Assembly: GCF_000374165.1 (NCBI RefSeq)
Contig: NZ_KB893670.1
Location: 32,705 to 96,704, forward strand
Origin: Parafrankia elaeagni
GTDB lineage: Bacteria > Actinomycetota > Actinomycetes > Frankiales > Frankiaceae
DNA: 64,000 nucleotides
Direction: 5' to 3'
Shown: piece after piece, positions 23,687-31,866 of the stretch
Layout: every line of letters starts with the position of its first letter
How positions within the stretch are numbered: the stretch's first letter is position 1
Notes under the pieces: generated by a model
What the model saw: the letters and a program-made list of their open reading frames with translations, nothing else
The model's database searches: none
What the model was told of the DNA's origin: nothing
Position numbers and translations under genes: made by a program

Positions 23687-25201
23687 TCACCCCGCCACCG
23701 CCGCCCGGCCCTGGAATTCGACGTTGTGCATCACATGCTTGATGCGGGTGTACTCCTCCAGGCCGTAGACTGAGAGGTCCTTTCCGTAACCGCTCTTTTT
23801 GAAACCGCCGTGCGGCATCTCGGCCACGATCGGAATATGCGTGTTCACCCACACGCACCCGAAGTCGAGCCGGTTCGCCACCCGCATCGCGCGGGAGTGG
23901 TCGCTCGTCCAGACGCTGGACGCGAGCCCGTACTCGACACCGTTCGCCCAGGCGACGGCCTCGTCCTCGGACGTGAACGCCTGGACCGTGACAACCGGGC
24001 CGAACACCTCCCGCTGTACCAGCTCGTCCTGCTGTCGCAGCCCGGCGATCACCGTGGCCGGGTAGAAGTAGCCGGGCCCGCCCAGCGGCGCCCCGCCGGC
24101 GAGCAGGCTGGTGTGCTCCGGCCGGCGCTCGACGAAGCCGCTGACCCGCTCCAGCTGGGCGGCGCTGTTCAACGGCCCGAAATCCGCATCGGCGGCGGCA
24201 GCGGCGCCCGCAGCCGCACCGGCGTCAGCGCCCGCGCCCGCGCCGGCACCCACTCGGGAGGGCGGGCCGGTGACGGTGCCGCGCGCGGCTGTGGCCAGCG
24301 CGGCCGCCAGCTCGGCGGCGATGCCCGGACCGGCGAGCACCCGGGTGGCCGCGGTGCAGTCCTGACCGGCGTTGAAGTAGGCCGCGCCCGCGATCGCGGT
24401 CGCGACGGCTGCGGGGTCGACGTCGTCGAAGACGATGACGGGGGCCTTGCCGCCCAGTTCGAGCTGCACCCGCTTGAGCGTGTCCGCGGCCGCCCGGGCG
24501 ACCTCCATGCCGGCCCGGACGCTGCCGGTGACGGAGACCATCGCCGGGCCGGGGTGGGCGACCATGTCCCGCCCGGTGTCCCGGCCTCCGCAGACCACGT
24601 TGAGCACACCCGGCGGCAGGAACTCGCCAGCGATCTCCGCGAGCAGCAGGGAGCTGAGCGGCGTCGTCTCGGCCGGCTTGAGCACGACGGTGTTCCCGGC
24701 GGCGATCGCGGGCGCGATCTTCCAGACCGCCATCATCAACGGGTAGTTCCACGGGGTGACCTGGGCGCAGACGCCGACCGGCTCCCGCCGGACATAGCTG
24801 GTGTGGCCCGCGAGGTACTCTCCCGCCGAGCGCCCCTCCAGCAGCCGGGCCGCACCGGCGAAGAACCGGATCTGGTCGACCGACGGCGCGATCTCCTCGT
24901 CCAGGGTGAGCTGGCGTGGCTTGCCGGTGTTCGCGCACTCCACCGCGGCGATCTCGGCCGCGCGGCTCTCGATCGCGTCGGCCAGGCGCAGCAGCGCACG
25001 GGAGCGCTCGGCGGGCGTCGTGCGGCGCCACTCCTCGAAGGCCTCGCCGGCCACCCGGACCGCCGCGTCGACGTCCGCGGCCCCCGAGGCGGGCGCGTGG
25101 GCGAGGAGCTCGCCGGTGGAGGGGTCCAGCACCGGCGCGACCCGACCGTCCACGGCCGGCACCGACTTGCCGCCGACGAGGTTGTACAACGTCCGCACCA
25201 T
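23687..25201 (-). CDS. Aldehyde dehydrogenase, aminobutyraldehyde type
   Basis: 504-residue NAD(P)-dependent aldehyde dehydrogenase, most like gamma-aminobutyraldehyde dehydrogenases that oxidise the product of putrescine deamination to GABA. Seen: TPWNYPLMMAVWKIAPAIAAGNTVVLKPAE, FTG-type turn SVTGSVRAG, general-base Glu in LELGGKAPVIVF, and the catalytic Cys in NAGQDCTAATR. An Ala/Gly/Asp-rich insert of about 25 residues after GTVTGPPSR is unusual and probably a surface loop. A good GGAGGGAGAAGG ribosome site precedes the ATG. It is divergent from the FAD oxidoreductase gene. Betaine aldehyde dehydrogenase is the main alternative. Confidence 0.87.
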   Translation of the reverse strand: MVRTLYNLVGGKSVPAVDGRVAPVLDPSTGELLAHAPASGAADVDAAVRVAGEAFEEWRRTTPAERSRALLRLADAIESRAAEIAAVECANTGKPRQLTLDEEIAPSVDQIRFFAGAARLLEGRSAGEYLAGHTSYVRREPVGVCAQVTPWNYPLMMAVWKIAPAIAAGNTVVLKPAETTPLSSLLLAEIAGEFLPPGVLNVVCGGRDTGRDMVAHPGPAMVSVTGSVRAGMEVARAAADTLKRVQLELGGKAPVIVFDDVDPAAVATAIAGAAYFNAGQDCTAATRVLAGPGIAAELAAALATAARGTVTGPPSRVGAGAGAGADAGAAAGAAAAADADFGPLNSAAQLERVSGFVERRPEHTSLLAGGAPLGGPGYFYPATVIAGLRQQDELVQREVFGPVVTVQAFTSEDEAVAWANGVEYGLASSVWTSDHSRAMRVANRLDFGCVWVNTHIPIVAEMPHGGFKKSGYGKDLSVYGLEEYTRIKHVMHNVEFQGRAAVAG

Positions 25202-25518
25202 GGGCCTTCTCCCTCCACCAGGACCCGTGCGCACCCCGGGTCCTGGGGCTCCTACCCACCGCGGTCGATGCTTCCACGGTCCGTCACGCATCGGCCGCGC
25301 GTCCGCCCGGCTTCTGCCCGGCTTCTGCCCGGTCGCGACCTTCGCGGAAGCGCGAGCGCGGAGGGTGCGCCTCGTCCCGGAAGGGGCCTCGCAGACGCCC
25401 CGGGGCGAGGCACGCGGACGAATGGTGCGACCCTGGGCGGTGTCTCGGCCCGCCGTCGTCCCGGGCGCGCCGATCAGAGCCTGGTGGTCGGTCCGGGGCA
25501 GTGGGAGACGACGGCACC
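25202..25518. other. Divergent intergenic region, ALDH / FAD oxidoreductase
   Basis: 317 bp. It holds AGGACCC...GGGTCCT (7-bp inverted repeat, 11-nt spacer) at about 25219-25243 and two adjacent copies of CGGCTTCTGCCC near 25308-25335. Either could be a regulator site; no clear -10 box is seen. Confidence 0.4.
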
Positions 25519-26868
25519 GTGAGCGACAGCGAGACACGCACGGACACGCTCGTCAGCCCTACCGGGTGGTCCCTGTGGTCCGATGCCCCGACCCGCCAGC
25601 CGCGCCCGCCCCGACCGAGGGCCCGTGGCGCCCTCACCGCCGACGTGTGCGTGGTGGGCGCCGGCTACACCGGCCTGTGGACCGCCTATTACCTGGCCGT
25701 CACCCATCCCGCGCTGCGGGTGGTCGTGGTGGAGATGGAGACCGTCGGTTTCGGGGCCTCCGGCCGCAACGGCGGCTGGTGCTCGGCGCTGTTCCCCGCC
25801 GCAGCCCTGGCCGGGCAGATGCGCCCCGCCCTCGCCGACACGGTCGAGGAGATCGGCGCTGTCACCCGGGAGGAGGGCATCGACTGCGACTTCACCCGGG
25901 CCGGGCTGCTCACTGTGGCGACCACCCCGGCGCAGGCCGCCCGGCTGCGCCGCGAGGCCGGCCCCGACTGGCTGGGCGCCGCCGAGGTCGCCCGCCTCGT
26001 ACGCGTGGCCGGCGCCGAGGGCGGGATTCTGGACCCCGACTGCGCCGCAGTCCATCCCGGCCGCCTCGTGCGCGGGCTCGCGGACGCCGTCGAGCGCCGC
26101 GGGGTGACCCTGTTCGAACGCAGCCGGGCCCGCCGCATCGTGCCCGGGCGGGTGGTCCTCGACGACGGCGTCGTGCGGGCGGACGTCATCGTGCGGGCCA
26201 CCGAGGCATACACCGCCGCGCTGCCGGGCGCCCGTCGCGACGTCGCACCGGTGTACTCGCTGCTGGTCGCGACCGAGCCGCTCCCACCGGCGGTGTGGGA
26301 GGAGATCGGCTGGGAGCGCCGGGTGACCGTCGGCGATGCCAGGCACACCGTCGTCCACGCCCAGCGGACCGCCGACGGCCGGATCGTCCTCGGCGGCCAC
26401 GGCACGCCCTACCACTTCGGGTCGCGGGTCCGTCCCTCCTTCGACGTGGAGCCGGCCGTCTTCGACCAGCTCCGCCGGACTCTCGCAACGCTGTTCCCCG
26501 CCGCGGCGCAGGCCCGGATCACCCACCGCTGGGGCGGGCCGCTCGCCGTTCCCCGGGACCGGACACCGGTCGTCCACCTCGACCGCGGGACCGGCCTGGC
26601 CCACGCCGGCGGCTACGTGGGTGACGGGATGACGGCGAGCGCGCTCGCCGGCCGGACGCTGGCCGAGCTGATCACCGGGCGCAGCTCGGAACGCACCGGA
26701 CTGCCCTGGGTCGGGCGCGAACGGCGACGCTGGGAACCCGAGCCGCTGCGGTGGCTCGGCGTCAACGGCGGTGCGCTGCTGGCCGCGGCGGCCGACGCCC
26801 GCGAGAACCGCACCGGACACCCGTCCCGGCTCGGCACCGTCGTCACGGCTCTCACCAGCGGCCGCTGA
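25519..26868 (+). CDS. FAD-dependent amine/amino-acid oxidoreductase (DAO family)
   Basis: 449-residue flavoprotein of the DAO/PuuB type, expected to oxidise an amine or gamma-glutamyl-amine to an aldehyde. FAD binding: CVVGAGYTGLWTAYYLA, then VVVEMETVGFGASGRNGG, where the GASGRNGGW stretch is typical of the PuuB / glycine-oxidase-like branch. The C-terminal THRWGGPLAVPRDRTPVV and HAGGYVGDGMTASALAGRTLAELI complete the FAD domain. The GTG at 25519 is chosen as the nearest start before the conserved N-terminal region; the frame is open far upstream as an antisense shadow of the ALDH gene. Context with ALDH, aminotransferase and Lrp regulator suggests polyamine or amino-acid catabolism. Confidence 0.85.
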   Translation: MSDSETRTDTLVSPTGWSLWSDAPTRQPRPPRPRARGALTADVCVVGAGYTGLWTAYYLAVTHPALRVVVVEMETVGFGASGRNGGWCSALFPAAALAGQMRPALADTVEEIGAVTREEGIDCDFTRAGLLTVATTPAQAARLRREAGPDWLGAAEVARLVRVAGAEGGILDPDCAAVHPGRLVRGLADAVERRGVTLFERSRARRIVPGRVVLDDGVVRADVIVRATEAYTAALPGARRDVAPVYSLLVATEPLPPAVWEEIGWERRVTVGDARHTVVHAQRTADGRIVLGGHGTPYHFGSRVRPSFDVEPAVFDQLRRTLATLFPAAAQARITHRWGGPLAVPRDRTPVVHLDRGTGLAHAGGYVGDGMTASALAGRTLAELITGRSSERTGLPWVGRERRRWEPEPLRWLGVNGGALLAAAADARENRTGHPSRLGTVVTALTSGR

Positions 26869-26916
26869 CAGCGGCCACCCGGCTGGTCTGGCCGGTGGCC
26901 GGTGGCCGGTGGGCCG

Positions 26917-28371
26917 TCAGCCGCGGGCCGCGAGGTCTCCCGCCATCGCGTCGAGGCTGTCCAGGTAACGGTCGACGTCCGCGTCGGTGTGCTGGACGGA
27001 CAGGGTCCACTCCTCCTCCCGGCCGGGAGCCATGAGCACTCCCCGGTTCGCGTTGTACAGCCAGGCGAGCTCCGGCAGAGCAGCGTTCTGGTGGGCCATG
27101 AAGGATGTGTAGTCCCGGATCGGCGCGTCGGTGAAGTGGACGCAGCCCTTGGAGCTGATCCCCACCGCATAGCCGGCCAGGCCGTGCCGGGCCAGGATCT
27201 CCTCGCAGCCCGCCAGCAGGCGGTCGTTGAGCTGATCCAGATGCGCGTAGGCGTCCCCGGTGAGGACCTCCTGCAGGCTCGCCCGGGCCGCCGCCATCGC
27301 GAGCGGGTTGCCGTTGTACGTCCCGACCTGCTTCACCCTGTCCTCGGCCACCACCGCCATCAGTTCCTCGGTGGCCCCGATGGCGCCGGTCGGCAGCCCG
27401 CCGCCGAGCGCCTTGGCCAGAGTGACCATGTCCGGCGTCACGCCGAACCGCTCGACCGCGCCGCCCGCGGCGACGCACAGGCCGGTCTTGACCTCGTCGA
27501 AGATGAGAACGATGCCGTGCCGCCGGGTGATCTCGCGGACGGCCTCGAGGTAGCCGGGCTCCGGCAGCACCACGCCCAGGTTCATCATCGCGGCTTCCAT
27601 GATCACGCAGGCGGGCGGTTTCCCCTCGGCCTCCAGTGCCTCGATCCGGCGTTCCATCGCCGCGGCGTCGTTGAACGGCACCGCCACGGTGAGCTCCACG
27701 ACCACCTCGGGGATTCCGGCGCCGTAGCTGAGGGAGTTCATCCGGTCCGCCGGGCCGATGTCGGCGTAGGGGGCGCCGATCGACACCATCACGTAGTCGT
27801 GGTGGCCGTGGTACGACCCGAAGATCTTGACGATGTGATCACGGCCGGTCACCCCGCGGGCGATCCGGATCGCGTCCATCGTCGCCTCCGAGCCGGAGTT
27901 GACGAACCGCCACTGCGGCAGGCCGAAACGGCGGGCCAGCTCCTCGCTGACGATGACCGAGTCCTCGGTCGGCATCGCGAAGTGGGAGCCGAGGGCGATC
28001 CGCTCGGTGACCGCGCGCACGATCGCCGGATGGGCGTGGCCCTGAACCATCGAACCGAAGCCGTTGTGGAAGTCGGCGTACTCGTGGCCGTCGACGTCCC
28101 ACACCCGCGAGCCCCGGCCGTGGGTGAGATAGATCGGCCACGGATCACGCGCCTGGTAGGAGGACGGGACGCCGCCCGTCATCGTCCGCGCGGCGCGGGC
28201 GTGCAGGGCGCGTGAAGCCGGGGTGCGCTCCTGCAGGGCACGTTCCTCGCGCTCCCGCAGGCCCGCGGCGATGTCGTCGGGCCCACCCGGAGGTGGGGCT
28301 GCCGGACGGTCCGTCCGGGGGGTCGCCCGGGGAGCTGTCTGAGGGGTCGTGGACGTCGCGTTCGGCACCAT
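26917..28371 (-). CDS. Class III aminotransferase
   Basis: 484-residue PLP enzyme of the glutamate-1-semialdehyde / GABA aminotransferase superfamily. Seen: DVDGHEYADFHNGFGSMVQGHAHP, VNSGSEATMDAIRIAR, SYHGHHDYVMV with the PLP-stacking residue, LIFDEVKTGLC with the cofactor Asp, and the Schiff-base lysine in TLAKALGGGLP. The EV(K)TG and early SEAT motifs put it near GSA aminotransferase, but the catabolic neighbours (ALDH, FAD amine oxidoreductase, Lrp regulator) make an omega-amino acid or polyamine substrate more likely than haem synthesis. The first 40 residues are Pro/Thr-rich. ATG 28371 follows a GGGAAGGG stretch; GTG 28374 is equivalent. Confidence 0.85.
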   Translation of the reverse strand: MVPNATSTTPQTAPRATPRTDRPAAPPPGGPDDIAAGLREREERALQERTPASRALHARAARTMTGGVPSSYQARDPWPIYLTHGRGSRVWDVDGHEYADFHNGFGSMVQGHAHPAIVRAVTERIALGSHFAMPTEDSVIVSEELARRFGLPQWRFVNSGSEATMDAIRIARGVTGRDHIVKIFGSYHGHHDYVMVSIGAPYADIGPADRMNSLSYGAGIPEVVVELTVAVPFNDAAAMERRIEALEAEGKPPACVIMEAAMMNLGVVLPEPGYLEAVREITRRHGIVLIFDEVKTGLCVAAGGAVERFGVTPDMVTLAKALGGGLPTGAIGATEELMAVVAEDRVKQVGTYNGNPLAMAAARASLQEVLTGDAYAHLDQLNDRLLAGCEEILARHGLAGYAVGISSKGCVHFTDAPIRDYTSFMAHQNAALPELAWLYNANRGVLMAPGREEEWTLSVQHTDADVDRYLDSLDAMAGDLAARG

Positions 28372-28490
28372 CACCGCACCCTTCCCTGCTCTCGACTACC
28401 GAAAGCGTAGCCCCGGAGCACATTTTGCGATGGAATCGATAGAAAGCAAGCGTCACAAAGACCGCATCCAGATCAGGCCCCACCCGGCCA

Positions 28491-28496
28491 TACGAT
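28491..28496 (+). promoter_or_regulatory. -10 box (TACGAT) of the Lrp-family regulator gene
   Basis: TACGAT lies about 65 bases before the regulator start. The A/T-rich stretch at about 28420-28455 in the same divergent region (GCACATTTTGCG to ATAGAAAGC) is a plausible Lrp-type binding site for both genes. Confidence 0.4.
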
Positions 28497-28561
28497 GACG
28501 CGCAGCGAGTACCCGCCCCACGATCGGCGTCCGTCGGACGAAGCATCCAGGAGGATGTCGC

Positions 28562-29050
28562 GTGCAGTCACGCAGGTCGTCCGGTCAGCGCCAGGCGCCT
28601 GAGCCGCTGCTGGACGACATCAACAAGGCGATCATCGAGCAGCTCCAGCAGGACGGGCGCCGTTCCTACGCGGCGATGGCCACGGCCGTCGGGCTGTCCG
28701 AGGCGGCGGTCCGTCAGCGGGTCCAGCGCCTGCTCGACGCCGGGGTCATGCAGATCGTCGCCGTCACCGACCCGCTGCGGGTCGGCTTCCGGCGCGAGGC
28801 GATGGTCGGCGTGCGGGTCTCCGGCGACACCCGGGAGGTTGCCGAGGAACTCGCCCGGCTGCCCGAGGTCGACTACGTCGTGCTCACCGCGGGAACGTTC
28901 GACATCCTGATCGAACTGGTCGCCGAGGACGACGAGCACCTGCTCTCGCTGATCAACGACCAGATCCGTGCACTGCCCCAGGTCAGGGAGACGGAGACCT
29001 TCGTCTACCTGCGACTGGTCAAGCAGACCTACGCCTGGGGCGCACGATGA
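28562..29050 (+). CDS. Lrp/AsnC-family transcriptional regulator
   Basis: 162-residue Lrp/AsnC regulator. The N-terminal HTH is DINKAIIEQLQQDGRRSYAAMATAVGLSEAAVRQRVQRL (about 19-57); the C-terminal RAM ligand domain follows, with the VDYVVLTAGTFDILIELVAED strand pair. Such proteins sense amino acids or related amines and usually control the adjacent divergent gene, here the aminotransferase. The GTG start has AGGAGG seven bases upstream. Its placement beside the aminotransferase, FAD oxidoreductase and ALDH suggests it is their local regulator. Confidence 0.92.
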   Translation: MQSRRSSGQRQAPEPLLDDINKAIIEQLQQDGRRSYAAMATAVGLSEAAVRQRVQRLLDAGVMQIVAVTDPLRVGFRREAMVGVRVSGDTREVAEELARLPEVDYVVLTAGTFDILIELVAEDDEHLLSLINDQIRALPQVRETETFVYLRLVKQTYAWGAR

Positions 29051-29135
29051 CCGGACGTGTCGGGCTCGCGACCCGAACCATCACCGGCAAGCACGGAGAC
29101 ACCGGGCAACCATGAAGAGCCAACAGGAGTCCAAC

Positions 29136-29447
29136 ATGTCGCGAAGACTGGTTGGTTCCGGCTCGAGCGATGAGGAGACCATGGCGCTCGTCCACCATGA
29201 CCCGCGGGACGGCATCCTGATCACGAAGATCGGGCAGGCGGAGATCACCGTCCGGCCTGAGCCGCCTGCCAGCACCGGCGCCGCGCCTGTTGTCCTGCTG
29301 CGCGTCGACGCCCCCATGCTCGAAAGCCTGGCCGCCGCCTACCTCGACCCCGACGAGGCCCGGTCGCTGGCCCGCGCGCTGCTGCGGGCGGCCGACCAGC
29401 TACGCCCGGCCAGCCCCTGGCGGACGCCCGAGCGCCCGACCGGCTGA
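29136..29447 (+). CDS. Hypothetical protein (103 aa)
   Basis: I do not recognise this protein. It has a short polar N-terminus, a probable beta region (ILITKIGQAEITVRPE), a hydrophobic strand VVLLRVDAP, then a helix LESLAAAYLDPDEARSLARALLRAADQLR, and a Pro-rich end. It has no Cys, no membrane segment and no known catalytic motif. ATG 29136 is preferred because CAGGAG lies six bases upstream; ATG 29112 is the alternative. It follows the Lrp gene by 85 bp and might share its transcript. An 8-bp repeat array begins 12 bp after its stop. Confidence 0.55.
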   Translation: MSRRLVGSGSSDEETMALVHHDPRDGILITKIGQAEITVRPEPPASTGAAPVVLLRVDAPMLESLAAAYLDPDEARSLARALLRAADQLRPASPWRTPERPTG

Positions 29448-29459
29448 CCGCCCGACCGG

Positions 29460-29523
29460 CTGCCCGGCTGCCCGGCTGCCCGGCTGCCCGGCTGCCCGGC
29501 TGCCCGGCTGCCCGGCTGCCCGG
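29460..29523. repeat. 8-bp tandem repeat CTGCCCGG, eight perfect copies
   Basis: 64 bases of perfect (CTGCCCGG)8 lie between the hypothetical gene and the ABC exporter gene, ending about 30 bases before the TACGGT box at 29555-29560. The number of copies can change by slippage and would move any upstream element of that promoter. Confidence 0.95.
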
Positions 29524-29554
29524 CCGGTTCAGGGTGAGGGTCGGGTGCTGCCGT

Positions 29555-29560
29555 TACGGT
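29555..29560 (+). promoter_or_regulatory. Candidate -10 box (TACGGT) of the ABC exporter gene
   Basis: TACGGT lies 44 bases before the ATG at 29605, just downstream of the 8-bp repeat array. No clear -35 is seen. Confidence 0.35.
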
Positions 29561-29604
29561 GAAATTCACGTGCAGTCAGCGGATATCCGCGCCACGCTGC
29601 CGGA

Positions 29605-31581
29605 ATGGCAGAGTCGTCCGCGCGCCTGGCCGGTCCCGCCAGCTCCGCGCCCAACGCCGGCGACGAGGAGGAGCAGGAGCAGGCCGCGGTCCCGAGCAAC
29701 CGCCGCAACGCCGGCCTGCACTCGTTCCTCGCCCACATCCGGACGTTCCGATGGCGTGCGGTGGCCGTTCTGGGCGTTTTCGCCATCGCCAACCTGTTGC
29801 TCGCGGTCGTGCCGATCTTCGCCGGCCGGCTCGTCGCGGCACTGGCTGCCACACCGGTCGACCGGGACGCGGCCCTGTTCGGTGCCGGGGTGCTCATCGG
29901 ATTCGGCGTTCTGCACGACATCTTCTGGCGCAGCGCCGAGCTGCTGTGGGTACGCCTGATCCTCGATCGTGGGTACGAGTACGAGGACCTCGTGTTCACC
30001 AAGGTGATCACCCAGCCTTACCCCTACTTCGTCGGCACCTTCACCGGAAAGATCAGCAGTTACGCGGGAACTCTCGGCCGGGAGTACCGGCTGTTCCTCA
30101 ACTCGGTGTACTGGGAGTACTGCGGGCAGGTCGTGCGACTGCCGACGCTCGCGGCGATCATGTTCACGGTCAACGTGCCGACCGGCTTCGCCTTCGCCGG
30201 CGGCCTGGCGTTGATGCTCCTGCTGGGCCGGCTGACAGTGCGACGGGTGGCGGCCCGGGAGCGGGCCGCTGCCGATGTCGCCTCCGACGTCGAGGGTCAC
30301 ACGATCGATGTGATCGCGAACTTCGTCGCGGTGAAGTCGTTCACGCGGGAGGCGGCCGAGTCGGCCGGGCTCCGGGCCAGGCGGCGTGGCCTGGCCCGGG
30401 TGGCCGCCTCGTCCTACCGGTGGAACTTCCTCTATTTCGGGGCGATGAGCATTGTCGTCCGCTACGTCCTGTGGCCGACGACAATTCTTTTCAATCTGCA
30501 TCTCTATCTGGACGGAAATCTCACGCTCGCGCAGTTCGCCACGTTCCTCACCGCACTGATGGCCTTCTCGGAGTACATCTGGGGCACCGTCTGGTTCGTT
30601 TCCCAGCTGAACCTGCAGCTGGCCCGGGTCGAGGAGGCCTACCGCTACCTTTTCGGCGCCCGCGACATCATCGACGAGCACCGCCGGGTGGCGCCGCGGG
30701 AGGAGACCAGCAGCCCGCCCGCCTACACCCGCTCACTGCGGATCGACAACCTGCGCTTCGCCTACCCGGACGACCCGGCCCGGCCGGTCCTCGACACCAT
30801 CAGCCTGGACGTCGCCCGTAACGAGAAGATCGGGATCGTCGGCCGGAGCGGCAGCGGAAAGTCGACGCTGCTCAAACTGCTGCTGGGCTACTACCCACTG
30901 CCCCCCGGCACGCTGTGCGCCGACGGCGCCCCGATCGACGACCGGCAGCTCGCCCGGCTGATCTCCTACGTCCCGCAGGACATCACGCTCTTCCACCGCT
31001 CGATCCGGGACAACATCGTCTACGGCACCGCCGCGGCGGCGACGCGCGAGGAGGTCGAGGACGCCGCACGCCGGGCCCACGCCCACGAGTTCATCGCCAG
31101 CACCAGGGACGGGTACGACACGCTGGTGGGCGAGCGGGGCATCCGGCTGTCCACCGGGCAGCGCCAGCGCATCGCGCTGGCGCGCGCGTTCCTCAGCCCG
31201 GCCCCGATCCTGGTGCTGGACGAGGCGACCAGCGCCCTCGACAGCGAGAGCGAGCGGCTCGTCCAGGACGCACTGGAGGATCTGTGGGCCAGCCGGACGG
31301 TGATCGCCATCGCGCACCGTCTGTCGACACTGCTGACGATGGACCGGATCGTGGTGCTGGAGGGCGGACGGATCGCCGAGCAGGGCTCACATGAGGAGCT
31401 GCTCACCCGGACCGGGCTCTACCACCATCTGTGGAACCGGCAGAGCGGTGGCCTGATCGGCGGCCGGGATCTGACCGCGGGCCCGGTCGTGCCCAGCCCA
31501 CTTCAAACGCCGAAAAAGAATATCCCCCAGAAGCCTGGGCTTCTGGGGGATATTCCATCTGGTAGCGGGGGCAGGATTTGA
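29605..31581 (+). CDS. ABC exporter, fused membrane and ATPase domains
   Basis: 658-residue half-transporter that probably works as a homodimer. The membrane domain has about six helices between residues 50 and 335; the ATPase has Walker A GRSGSGKST, Q-loop YVPQDITLF, signature LSTGQRQRIALARA, Walker B ILVLDEATSALDSESE and the switch His in AIAHRLS. It looks like a general lipid/drug-type exporter with no substrate clue. The 3' end is odd: about the last 25 codons are formed by the terminator hairpin at 31519-31554 and by the antisense of the initiator tRNA, where the stop codon lies. The natural C-terminus has therefore probably been replaced by read-through into this region. Confidence 0.88.
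   Translation: MAESSARLAGPASSAPNAGDEEEQEQAAVPSNRRNAGLHSFLAHIRTFRWRAVAVLGVFAIANLLLAVVPIFAGRLVAALAATPVDRDAALFGAGVLIGFGVLHDIFWRSAELLWVRLILDRGYEYEDLVFTKVITQPYPYFVGTFTGKISSYAGTLGREYRLFLNSVYWEYCGQVVRLPTLAAIMFTVNVPTGFAFAGGLALMLLLGRLTVRRVAARERAAADVASDVEGHTIDVIANFVAVKSFTREAAESAGLRARRRGLARVAASSYRWNFLYFGAMSIVVRYVLWPTTILFNLHLYLDGNLTLAQFATFLTALMAFSEYIWGTVWFVSQLNLQLARVEEAYRYLFGARDIIDEHRRVAPREETSSPPAYTRSLRIDNLRFAYPDDPARPVLDTISLDVARNEKIGIVGRSGSGKSTLLKLLLGYYPLPPGTLCADGAPIDDRQLARLISYVPQDITLFHRSIRDNIVYGTAAAATREEVEDAARRAHAHEFIASTRDGYDTLVGERGIRLSTGQRQRIALARAFLSPAPILVLDEATSALDSESERLVQDALEDLWASRTVIAIAHRLSTLLTMDRIVVLEGGRIAEQGSHEELLTRTGLYHHLWNRQSGGLIGGRDLTAGPVVPSPLQTPKKNIPQKPGLLGDIPSGSGGRI
31519..31554 (-). terminator. 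Intrinsic terminator of the initiator tRNA, inside the ABC gene 3' end
   Basis: A perfect 17-bp inverted repeat with a 2-nt centre; on the - strand it is followed by TTCTTTTTC, giving a real T-run for the leftward tRNA transcript. On + it lies inside the ABC exporter ORF and has no T-run. Confidence 0.85.
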
Positions 31582-31636
31582 ACCTGCGACCTCTGGGTTA
31601 TGAGCCCAGCGAGCTACCGAGCTGCTCCACCCCGCG
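31560..31636 (-). tRNA. Initiator tRNA-fMet (CAT)
   Basis: On the - strand the gene starts CGCGGGGTGGAGCAGC, has anticodon CAT in the loop CTCATAA, and ends CCCCGCTACCA with an encoded CCA. Two hallmarks of initiators are seen: an unpaired 1-72 position (C1 against T72) and three consecutive G-C pairs in the anticodon stem (GGG/CCC). The T-loop is GGTTCAAATCC. It is therefore the translation initiator, not an elongator tRNA-Met. It has its own promoter upstream and a strong terminator downstream, and overlaps the 3' end of the convergent ABC gene. Confidence 0.96.
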
Positions 31637-31651
31637 TCGGTGTGTGTCTTT

Positions 31652-31682
31652 ACTATACAGGGACGCTTGGCCCAGGTGTCAA
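31652..31682 (-). promoter_or_regulatory. Promoter of the initiator tRNA
   Basis: On the - strand TTGACA (31682-31677), a 19-bp spacer, then TATAGT (31657-31652) with an extended TG. Both hexamers are near consensus, as expected for a stable RNA gene; the first tRNA base lies 16 bases past the -10. Confidence 0.7.
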
Positions 31683-31866
31683 ATGAGCGGGCCTACTAAT
31701 TTCCCGGCCCCTCCCCCAGTCGACGCTCCGTACTCCGCCGGTCCGGGGCCCGGACCGGCGACCGGCCGGCGGCCTGGCTGGAGCCAGGCCGCCGGCCGGT
31801 CGATCCGATCCGATCCGTTTCGATCCGGTCCGTCCGGCCCGGTCCGGTCGATCCGTTCCCGTGGGC

